A stretch of DNA of 9,625 nucleotides, from the NCBI GenBank assembly GCA_012514125.1, contig JAAZAW010000060.1, positions 1 through 9,625 on the forward strand. The letters run 5' to 3'. Under the pieces are notes generated by a model. It worked only from the letters and a program-made list of their open reading frames with translations. It did no database searches and had not been told where the DNA came from. Below are positions 1 through 6,376 of the stretch, piece after piece (position 1 is the stretch's first letter; each line of letters opens with the position of its first letter). A program made the translations under genes and the position numbers. This stretch comes from Phycisphaerae bacterium (lineage in GTDB: Bacteria; Planctomycetota; Phycisphaerae; JAAYCJ01).

Positions 1-251
1 AAAAGTCGATCGACAAATTCAAAAAGTCGATCGACAAATTCAAAAAGTCGATCGACAAATTCAAAAAGTCGATCGACAAATTGGAAAACACGATCGACAA
101 ATTCGATAAGTCGATCGACAAATCGGGAAACACGATCGACAATTGGGAAATGTCGATCGAAAAAAGCCGAAAATCGATCGACAAAACCCTCTATTCGATC
201 GATTTTTGGTCTTTTTCAACCGATTTTTTACCCTTTTCTGTCGATTTTGGG
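1..251. repeat. 21-bp tandem repeat array with phased GATC palindromes
   Basis: Twelve head-to-tail units of exactly 21 bp can be laid out with no indel (the first is cut by the window edge; the last ends near 251). The core is the 10-bp palindrome GTCGATCGAC followed by an A-rich spacer. GATC occurs at 8, 29, 50, 71, 92, 113, 134, 155, 176 and 197, that is ten times at perfect 21-bp spacing. Units 11 and 12 (around 216-224 and 237-245) are in register but have lost the GATC. The units up to about 83 are almost identical, and divergence rises towards the gene cluster, the usual decay at an array edge. From about 190 the spacers switch from A-rich to T-rich on the plus strand. The array continues beyond the left edge, so its full length is unknown. 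A 21-bp period is two helical turns, which would place every palindrome on one face of the DNA. Confidence 0.95.
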
Positions 252-317
252 TCTCCGGCGATTAATGACACTTATCGGTCGGCGGTCTTCGGGACGAAAA
301 AATGCGCGCCGATTTAA
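3..317 (+). CDS. Possible 3' end of a heptapeptide-repeat protein (coding status uncertain)
   Basis: A plus-strand frame is open from the window edge to a TAA at 315-317. It translates the repeat array as a seven-residue unit of the type S-I-D-K-F-K-K. The unit later becomes S-I-D-F-W-S-F and S/T-V-D-F variants, then a short non-repetitive tail ending K-C-A-P-I. Ile/Val at repeat position 2 and Asp at position 3 are kept even in the decayed units, which would fit a coding constraint. Against this, the 21-bp unit contains no stop in several frames: a second plus frame stays open to about 343, and a minus-strand frame also reads S-I-D heptads up to a TAG near 192. Openness alone is therefore weak evidence. 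Isoleucine is always ATC in the first ten units, which suggests DNA-level conservation or recent expansion. No start can be assigned because the 5' part lies outside the window; the TTG at 81 is not a convincing start. A hairpin follows 27 nt after the stop. Confidence 0.28.
   Translation, partial: KSIDKFKKSIDKFKKSIDKFKKSIDKLENTIDKFDKSIDKSGNTIDNWEMSIEKSRKSIDKTLYSIDFWSFSTDFLPFSVDFGSPAINDTYRSAVFGTKKCAPI
159..217. repeat. Imperfect inverted repeat inside the 21-bp array
   Basis: The left arm 159-181 and right arm 195-217 are 23 nt each and match as reverse complements at 20 of 23 positions, around a 13-nt loop (182-194). In a plus-strand RNA two of the three mismatches become G-U pairs, leaving one A-C mismatch. 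Weaker pairing continues outwards (153-155 with 221-223, 148-150 with 226-228). The arms coincide with the point where the repeat units change from A-rich to T-rich spacers, so the array is effectively two half-arrays in opposite orientation meeting here. It is not followed by a clean T-tract, so I do not call it a terminator. Confidence 0.8.
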
Positions 318-343
318 TTCCCCGCAATCCCAAACCAACGCCT

Positions 344-381
344 AAAGTCCAAAGCCCAAAGGCGGTCGGGCTTTGGGTTTT
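344..381 (+). terminator. Candidate intrinsic terminator between convergent units
   Basis: A perfect 9-bp stem pairs 349-357 (CCAAAGCCC) with 368-376 (GGGCTTTGG) across a 10-nt loop. The plus-strand RNA can extend it by two wobble pairs and three A-U pairs (344-348 with 377-381), ending in a short TTTT. It lies 27 nt after the plus-strand stop at 317 and about 70 nt beyond the minus-strand stop at 451, where either transcript could use it. The extension is better on the plus strand because the G-U pairs become C-A mismatches on the minus strand. The T-tract is short in both directions, so efficiency is uncertain. Confidence 0.5.
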
Positions 382-450
382 GGTCGGAGATCACGGACTC
401 AACGACCGAAATGATCGCGTTGTTGGTCTGTTTTCAACAGAGCATATCCG

Positions 451-1377
451 TTATTCAAGCCCAAGCAGTTTGATGGCGTTTTCGCGGGCAATCTTGTTGA
501 AGACCTGTTCGGTGATCTTCTTTTCATCCCGCCAGGAGCGCAGGAGATCGACCATCGGGAACGGGGTATCGAAGCCGACGATGTCGGTGCCGAAGAACAA
601 GCGGTCCTGGAACTCGGTGAGGAATTTCGGGCCATAATCGGCATCGCGGGACAGAGCCGCGGCGGGCGAGGGGTCCGAAAGGTCGCCGTAGAGGTTCGGA
701 TAACGGCGAAAGAGCTTGGGCACGACGCCTTCTTCGACAATCGGGCCGGTCGGAGGTTGCCAGCCAACCTGTTCACCGTCGGGGGTAAAGACGGTTTTTC
801 GCTGAGCGGGCGTTTCCAGGCGACCGATTTCGGCCCAAAAGACCGGGCCGTGGCCCAGCATGATGAGTTTGGGGAATCGCTGGAGGGTATGTTCGAGTTG
901 GGGCAGTCCCGGATCGTCGTAGAGGCCGAAGTCTCCGCCGATCTGGTCCGAGCCGTCGCAGATGACGGGCAGGCCGACGTTCTGGGCGTGTTTGAAGAGA
1001 TTCTGGACCATCGGATGATTCATCGGAACGTTGAGCATGACTTCACCCAATCCCTTGCAGCCCTGATCGCGATAATAGCCGAGGATTTTATCCAGGGGGG
1101 CATCGACAGAATTGGTCAGAGCGCGGGGGTCGATATTGCAAAAGGGAATAAATCTTTTGGGGTAGCGTTTGGCGATTTCGAGGATGTCCTCGTTGGCCTG
1201 GGGCAGGTAGATTTCCGGGCTGACGATCGGCAGCAGGACGCCCTTTTCGATTCCGGCGGCGTCGTAGCGTTCGAGGACTTCTTCAGGTGTGCAGAACCTG
1301 ACCGGCAGCGGCGGAGACTGGCGGTACGCGTGGGCGTGGATGTCGATATATTTTGTTGTTTCGTTCACAGGATTCAT
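451..1377 (-). CDS. Amidohydrolase-2 family metal-dependent hydrolase (ACMSD-like TIM barrel)
   Basis: A 308-aa complete protein of normal length for the amidohydrolase 2 (ACMSD/gamma-resorcylate decarboxylase-type) family. These are TIM-barrel enzymes that hydrolyse or decarboxylate small substrates such as lactones. Visible motifs are the N-terminal metal pair D12-I-H14-A-H16, a G-L-G-E112 strand end, H176 in the L-G-H-G-P-V-F-W motif, and the barrel-closing D265 in F-G-T-D. The strand that normally ends in the third histidine ligand (pattern P-V-x-x-H) reads P-V-I-C-D141-G, so that ligand is Asp; codon 955-957 is GAC, one base from CAC. There is no signal peptide or membrane segment, so it should be cytoplasmic. 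The ATG start is supported by GGAG at 1384-1387, six bases upstream. It is the last gene of the cluster, 30 nt after the large glycosidase, and may act on a sugar lactone or acid released upstream in the pathway; that role is inferred from context only. Confidence 0.93.
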   Translation of the reverse strand: MNPVNETTKYIDIHAHAYRQSPPLPVRFCTPEEVLERYDAAGIEKGVLLPIVSPEIYLPQANEDILEIAKRYPKRFIPFCNIDPRALTNSVDAPLDKILGYYRDQGCKGLGEVMLNVPMNHPMVQNLFKHAQNVGLPVICDGSDQIGGDFGLYDDPGLPQLEHTLQRFPKLIMLGHGPVFWAEIGRLETPAQRKTVFTPDGEQVGWQPPTGPIVEEGVVPKLFRRYPNLYGDLSDPSPAAALSRDADYGPKFLTEFQDRLFFGTDIVGFDTPFPMVDLLRSWRDEKKITEQVFNKIARENAIKLLGLE

Positions 1378-1407
1378 ATTTTTCTCCGTGCTAAAAGTTA
1401 GATGATT

Positions 1408-4400
1408 TTATTTTCGGCGAATACTCACACCGAGCAGACCCAGGATTATTTCGTTGGCGACAGCCTGGAGCTTGAGGTTTTTAAGCTCTTTTTTGGGGTC
1501 CAGAAGTATTCGCTGAACAATGGCGTGGTTAAAGTCGTTAAAGTACACCGTTTCATTTTTTTTCTGGAGGGCGGGCATGAGCCAGTCGTCGAAATTATCC
1601 AGATGGACGAGTGAAACATTTTCCTGAGAGCCGTCTTGATAGACGACACTCAGTCGGGCATTTTCGATCCAGCTTTGCATGGCGTTGGTCGATCCGATGA
1701 ACAGCAGGGCCAGTTCGGCGGCTTTTCCGTGCAGGGGAATTTTGATGGCCGTCGGGAAGTTGTCCCACTGGGAGACACAGGCGACGTTCCTGCCGGTGGG
1801 CGGGGTCGCGAATCCGAGGCCTGAAGGCGTGCGGAAGAGTCCCCCGGCTTTGCGCAGGGCCTCATCATCGACATGGATGGCATTATGGCCGGCGTGGTTC
1901 CATTCCCAGGCATAACGGCCATGGATCGTCAGGCCGATGGAATAGCCTTTGGGCCGCGGTGAGACATACTTAAGCGTGTGGATCTGGGTCAATGAGCCAT
2001 TGAAATATTTGGAGATGTCCATCGGCTCAAAGCGACGGGCGGTGTTTTTTGGGGGTATGACGATTTGGGTCTGCGAGCTGGCATCTTCCACCTGCAGTGT
2101 TGCCGCCAGCCAGGAGTCGTATTCATCCTGCCGGACACGAACAAAGATCGTGCGAAAGCCGGAAATGGATTGAACCTTACCGCGAAGCTGAGTCTTATCC
2201 AGCGTTACCTGCTTCAAAAGGCCTGAAGGGTCTCGATATTCGACGAGGGCGCCGTGGGAGGTCTTGACAATCAGGTCGTTACCCTGAACGATGGTGGCCG
2301 GATGTGTCAGAACCGGCGTCGATTCATCACCATGATAAACCTGCAAGTCGAGCCGCCCTGTGAGAGCGGTTTCCACCACCAGCACACAACTGTTGATGCG
2401 GGGTTCGATGGTATAGGCGACGGGAAGGCCGTTGAGAAAGACTCCTTCGAGGTATGTCGAACGCAGGGGAAGTTTGATTTTTTTGGTGGCCTTTTGGTCG
2501 CAATAGAGGGTGAGATTTTCTTTTCGTCCGTCGCGGTGATAGCTTAAGGCGATATCCCGAACGTTGATCTGAGCACTGGTCCACGTGTCGGGCAGGTTGG
2601 GGGCGATTTCGATGTATCCTTCGAGAAGCCGGAAGCGGACGCCGAAGAGTCCTTCGACCAGGGTTTTGAGGTAGAGGCTCGAGACATCCGAGAAATCCTG
2701 ATCGCCGTAATCGCCGACGCCGTGCGCGGAGAGGATGTGGGGAGCCATTCCGGGGTTCTTGCCGATGAAGTAACTTTCGATAATCGCATCGAGAATTTCG
2801 AGGCCTTTTTTCTTGAGGCCCAGTTGGAAATAGACCTGTGCCAGGTGGAGATTTTCGGCGGGGAAAAATCCGCAGGTGGAATATTTTTTAGGCAGCCAAT
2901 TGGAACAACTGACCAGTCTGCCTTTGCGGTTAAGGGTTCGTTCGTTTCGCAGGGCGGTTTCGGTGTACGTGAGCATCTGGTAGGCCTGGAAGGGATCAAC
3001 CACCTGGGAGTCGATGGCCAGATAAATTGTTGAGAGTTCCGGCTCGGGGTGGATGAGCTTATTGCCTATCGTATCGACAAACTCGGCCATCAGTCCTTTT
3101 TCCGGAAGCCAGAGATTTTTCATCAGGGCGTTTCGGATTTTTTCGACACGTTTTTTAAAGACCGCATTCGGACGGCCGATTTTTTCCGCGATTTTCGCCA
3201 TTATCAGATTAGCGAAATAATTATAGGAACTCGCCTGGGCGCAACCGCCGCCGTTATAGGAGTGGCCGTCGGATATCCATGTATTGAGGAAGTTTTGATA
3301 CAGTCCGTCATGGTCGGGATCGAGAATCCGCTCTTCCCAGTCGAGCACACCGGCGAGATCGTCGAACAGTTCTTTGGTGAACTTCAGGTCGCCTCGCCAC
3401 TGGAGATGATGAAACACCATGTCCAATGCCACTTCCTGCATATTGTAAATATCCTTTGAACCCAGAATGCAGGGAATGAAACCGGTACTGTTTTGGATCT
3501 GGTGATACTGGCTGCCTTCGTGGTCGAGATCGGGTCGCGTCCCGCCGTCGTACCAGGCCTTTTCTTTACCCGGAGCTTTTTTGACGATTTCGGCGAAGTG
3601 ACTTTTGATGGCTTTTTTTACGCGGTCATGCCAGCCGATCACTGTTGGACCGTACCAGTTCCGCCAGCCCAGGAAAGGTGCGTGATAAGCGTAGGCACCG
3701 TGATGAAACGTGTTTTGATGCCATGAAGCATCCATCGCCAGGACGGTCGGGGGCACGGTGAGGTTGAGCATCGTATCGGGCGTATGCAGACTGATGGCGG
3801 CGTTTTTAAGATGAATCTGACACTGAAGGTCTTTGACGGGATTTGGGTGGCCCAGCCAGTGATTCAAAACCCGTTCATCCTCGCTGCGGACCATCACGAT
3901 AAATCCATCGAGCGTTTCGCCGGGGCCGATGGGACGGGACATTCGAACGACGGGGGTGGATGTTTTTGAATCCGAATTGCCGAGGAAGAGTCCCGGAGGA
4001 TGGTGTTCCATCGACGCTCCATCCACCGTGGCGAGAGTCACCGGAAAACTTGAGCCGATCCAGACGGACCTGCCGTCGGGACCGGTGATTCGCGCTCGGT
4101 TGTTTTTGCAGAACACTTTATTGTTCACGCAGTCGGAAGCGTGGAAATTGCGTTCCTTCACCTGGGCGTATTCAAATCGACCCAGGATATCCGTCAGGCC
4201 TCCGAACCCTGCGCAGAAGATGACCCGCTGATCGGTGGTGATGCGGTAGTGGACGAGAAAACCGTCCTGGGGCATCAACGGCAAAACGGTCATTGCCACC
4301 TGAACTTCCGGCATCCAGGGCGAAAGTTGCCGCAATCGGTATTCCATCCATCCGTTCCGAAAGACGGCAACGACATCTTCCACGTCGTGGAACCACTTTG

Positions 4401-4692
4401 AACTTACATCAATATCGGGGGTATAGAAAAAGGGAGTCTTCGCCCCGGGAGTCAGGGCCAGCCCGCTCATTAGAACACCGCTTTTGGCGTATTTGCACCA
4501 GCTGGTTTTGGTCCAGTCGCTGGTCGCACCCATCACCAGAGGCAGATCGCCGGCGAAGGTGAAGTAGCGTTCGGCAGCAGCGTCCTGTTCATGCGAGCCA
4601 TACAGCGTCCGATTGAAAAGTTCACGGCTGCCGATAATTTCATAGCCATTATCTACGGGTCGATAACGTGTTGTTCCGGATGACTGCATCAT
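1408..4692 (-). CDS. Large six-hairpin glycosidase-like protein (DUF4450-type)
   Basis: A 1094-aa protein with no signal peptide. The N-terminal ~30-290 is a beta-rich domain starting F-N-R-T-L-Y-G then F-T-F-A-G-D-L-P, the arrangement I associate with DUF4450 proteins of glycan-utilisation loci. Residues ~310-690 form an alpha-helical region typical of (alpha/alpha)6 barrels. Its D-P-D-H-D-G-L (458-464) and W-I-S-D-G (472-476) motifs resemble GH63/GH37-type catalytic segments, so D475 is a candidate acid and the E549-P-E region or E613 (F-F-P-A-E-N) candidate partners. Residues ~690-790 look like the small beta-sandwich that follows such barrels. A further ~300-residue beta-rich tail (790-1094) has no assignment I can make. 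Activity is presumably exo-glycosidase on an oligosaccharide; substrate unknown. Two ATGs (4692 and 4689) follow GAAAGGG at 4698-4704 with 5- and 8-nt spacers, so the true start may be one codon later. It sits 93 nt after the beta-helix gene, the longest gap in the cluster. The gene is certain; the family name is from memory. Confidence 0.85.
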   Translation of the reverse strand: MMQSSGTTRYRPVDNGYEIIGSRELFNRTLYGSHEQDAAAERYFTFAGDLPLVMGATSDWTKTSWCKYAKSGVLMSGLALTPGAKTPFFYTPDIDVSSKWFHDVEDVVAVFRNGWMEYRLRQLSPWMPEVQVAMTVLPLMPQDGFLVHYRITTDQRVIFCAGFGGLTDILGRFEYAQVKERNFHASDCVNNKVFCKNNRARITGPDGRSVWIGSSFPVTLATVDGASMEHHPPGLFLGNSDSKTSTPVVRMSRPIGPGETLDGFIVMVRSEDERVLNHWLGHPNPVKDLQCQIHLKNAAISLHTPDTMLNLTVPPTVLAMDASWHQNTFHHGAYAYHAPFLGWRNWYGPTVIGWHDRVKKAIKSHFAEIVKKAPGKEKAWYDGGTRPDLDHEGSQYHQIQNSTGFIPCILGSKDIYNMQEVALDMVFHHLQWRGDLKFTKELFDDLAGVLDWEERILDPDHDGLYQNFLNTWISDGHSYNGGGCAQASSYNYFANLIMAKIAEKIGRPNAVFKKRVEKIRNALMKNLWLPEKGLMAEFVDTIGNKLIHPEPELSTIYLAIDSQVVDPFQAYQMLTYTETALRNERTLNRKGRLVSCSNWLPKKYSTCGFFPAENLHLAQVYFQLGLKKKGLEILDAIIESYFIGKNPGMAPHILSAHGVGDYGDQDFSDVSSLYLKTLVEGLFGVRFRLLEGYIEIAPNLPDTWTSAQINVRDIALSYHRDGRKENLTLYCDQKATKKIKLPLRSTYLEGVFLNGLPVAYTIEPRINSCVLVVETALTGRLDLQVYHGDESTPVLTHPATIVQGNDLIVKTSHGALVEYRDPSGLLKQVTLDKTQLRGKVQSISGFRTIFVRVRQDEYDSWLAATLQVEDASSQTQIVIPPKNTARRFEPMDISKYFNGSLTQIHTLKYVSPRPKGYSIGLTIHGRYAWEWNHAGHNAIHVDDEALRKAGGLFRTPSGLGFATPPTGRNVACVSQWDNFPTAIKIPLHGKAAELALLFIGSTNAMQSWIENARLSVVYQDGSQENVSLVHLDNFDDWLMPALQKKNETVYFNDFNHAIVQRILLDPKKELKNLKLQAVANEIILGLLGVSIRRK

Positions 4693-4785
4693 GGATACCC
4701 TTTCCCATTAATTTCTGAATCCTGTTTTACAAGGTTTTATAAGAACGCAAATATCTATACCTCTTTTGGTGTTTTCTTTCCAGAC

Positions 4786-6372
4786 TTATGTGGACCCATT
4801 AACCCAGCCGGTGGATTTGTACAGGAATAAACCGTCAACATGTCTGCACAGGTCGCCCGGCAGCGGCGTTAAATTGTCGAGCGAATCAAACGGCAAATCC
4901 ATATTGACAAATCGGAGCCTGGCGCCGCAGGTGACGATGTTGCTGAAGGTCGAATTGGAATAATTGTTACCGGCTAAATAGCAGTTGACGGTTACAGGGG
5001 TTTCGGTTCGCAGATCGTCCAGGCCACTTTCGGGCGGTTCGGGAGGCAGGTAGCCTTGAGTGCCGACCCGGGTAAAGGGCAAAGCCCAGTCGATGACTTT
5101 TTTCCCGTTATGAAGTGCGACGAGGGGATGCTTGATATTTCTGAATGTGCATCCGGTAATCGAGACATTCACAATATCGTTAAAGGCTGTTGCATCGACG
5201 CGTATCAGGGCTTCGAGATCGTCCAGCACACAATTGGAAATGATCAGGTCTTTGAGATTTCCCATCACACACACCAGAACCTGTTCGGCGGAGGCGTTTA
5301 CTTTGCAATTGGTGATGGAAATGCCCCAGGCACCGGGTATTTTTTCCGTACCGGGGTAGTAATTCCGGTGAAAAGGACTTCGTTCGTCCCAAACGGCGAG
5401 TAAATTGCCGGATTTTTCAAAAATGCAATTATCGAAGGTGACGTTGTAAACATGGGTGTGGTAAAAATCGCAGTCCTGAATGTATCGCCAGGATAGGGTA
5501 TCGGGGCCGGTGACGATGCCGGAACTATGAGTCGGAGCGGTGGAGGATGTTTGCACAAATCCGGGTTCGTTGACACATTGATATAGTTTTCCGTTGTTCA
5601 GGCAAAAGTCACTGCTGCGATATTCGTTTCCATCGGCATAATCGGCCCATGAACCGGTATAGATCAGACACGTGCGGCCGAAGATGTTTTTGTATTGATG
5701 ATCGGTGACATTAGTGTAACGAACGTTATAAACGTCGCCGACTTCCACGACAACGGACTGATAATCGGTACCGCAGAGCGACATACCGTCATCATAGGTT
5801 GTCAGATCGAGATTTTTAATAATCGCATCATGGCCGTTGTTTAATTTGATGCCGTCTTTGTCGCCCGCAAGTTTGACGTTTTCGATATGTAAATTTTCCC
5901 AGGTGACGATATACATCAGAAACTGATATTCTTTACCATCCACGCAGACAAAGTTTTTTATGGTTAAATTCTTTATGTAGAAAAATCCTACCTGGGCCCT
6001 TAATCCATGGACCAGAGTCGGAGGGGCTTCAAATCCGTTGACGGATATTTCCAGACCGTCGATGGTAATGTTTTCGTTATATTCTTTTGTCAATGCCCCT
6101 CGGTTGAGCAAGACATTGCAATAGGGAGCGACTTTCTTGAAAATCACACCATGCGAACAAACGAGTTTGGTGTTGGAATCGAGCAAGATGGTATCGTTCA
6201 ACTCGTAAACACCGGGAGTATCGATGACGATCAATCCGCCGCCGGATACAGCGGCCTGGAGAGCGGCTACATTTTGATCCGCACCGGCGGTCGGCGAAAA
6301 ACCATACGTTTTAGGGTTCTTAACTACACCGGCGGCATGAATTTCAGCATTTTTGTTATTCAAGGCGTTCAT
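4786..6372 (-). CDS. Right-handed beta-helix, GH28/pectate-lyase-superfamily protein with an inserted tailspike-like domain
   Basis: A 528-aa protein. The N-terminus (20-60) has the pectate-lyase-superfamily opening seen in polygalacturonases and phage tailspikes: G-A-D-Q-N-V-A-A-L-Q-A-A then a Gly-rich turn and P-G-V-Y. Repeating N-I/L-x-I coils follow (100-190, 305-420). D-K-D173-G-I and Y-D194-D195-G reproduce the GH28 NTDG and DD motifs with the same 21-residue Asp-to-Asp spacing as fungal polygalacturonases, supporting an inverting glycosidase active site. The GH28 G-H-G and R-I-K motifs are not recognisable downstream. Residues 240-299 interrupt the helix with a small domain, and the C-terminus (504-528, G-D-L-C-R-H-V-D-G-L then W-V) also looks tailspike-like. 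No signal peptide is present. Start ATG at 6372 lies 4 nt after the previous stop; GAAAGGG at 6383-6389 is ten bases upstream, so translation is probably coupled. Likely substrate is a galacturonate-type or related polymer, but the altered motifs make that tentative. Confidence 0.9.
   Translation of the reverse strand: MNALNNKNAEIHAAGVVKNPKTYGFSPTAGADQNVAALQAAVSGGGLIVIDTPGVYELNDTILLDSNTKLVCSHGVIFKKVAPYCNVLLNRGALTKEYNENITIDGLEISVNGFEAPPTLVHGLRAQVGFFYIKNLTIKNFVCVDGKEYQFLMYIVTWENLHIENVKLAGDKDGIKLNNGHDAIIKNLDLTTYDDGMSLCGTDYQSVVVEVGDVYNVRYTNVTDHQYKNIFGRTCLIYTGSWADYADGNEYRSSDFCLNNGKLYQCVNEPGFVQTSSTAPTHSSGIVTGPDTLSWRYIQDCDFYHTHVYNVTFDNCIFEKSGNLLAVWDERSPFHRNYYPGTEKIPGAWGISITNCKVNASAEQVLVCVMGNLKDLIISNCVLDDLEALIRVDATAFNDIVNVSITGCTFRNIKHPLVALHNGKKVIDWALPFTRVGTQGYLPPEPPESGLDDLRTETPVTVNCYLAGNNYSNSTFSNIVTCGARLRFVNMDLPFDSLDNLTPLPGDLCRHVDGLFLYKSTGWVNGST
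5476..5655 (-). other. Region encoding a tailspike/carbohydrate-binding-like insert in the beta-helix protein
   Basis: This stretch encodes residues 240-299. The segment begins S-W-A-D-Y, continues with G-K-L-Y-Q-C-V and S-S-T-A-P-T-H-S-S-G, and ends L-S-W-R-Y-I. The combination Y-x-C-V ... S-T-A-P-T-H ... G ... W-x-Y-I is one I recognise from phage tail-fibre and tailspike proteins and from chitin-binding-like modules. Helix coils resume directly after it at C301-D-F. It is in frame with no sign of a frameshift, and boundaries are approximate. Confidence 0.55.
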
Positions 6373-6376
6373 CAGT

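Noticed and set aside
1..251. CRISPR array
   Set aside because: The units are 21 bp and directly adjacent, with spacers that are degenerate versions of each other rather than unique sequences, and no cas genes are nearby.
302..637. Plus-strand open frame starting just before the repeat-frame stop
   Set aside because: It runs through the terminator hairpin and into the 3' end of the amidohydrolase on the other strand, with no motif or ribosome-binding site.
757..1401. Long plus-strand open frame opposite the amidohydrolase gene
   Set aside because: It is the antisense of a well-supported family member, has no recognisable domain or ribosome-binding site, and its openness follows from the codon pattern of the real gene.
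4693..4785. Promoter or terminator in the 93-nt gap between the beta-helix and six-hairpin genes
   Set aside because: The gap is AT-rich with TATAAA-like sequence on the minus strand, but no -35 element at good spacing and no stable hairpin with a T-tract could be found; only the GAAAGGG ribosome site at 4698-4704 is convincing.
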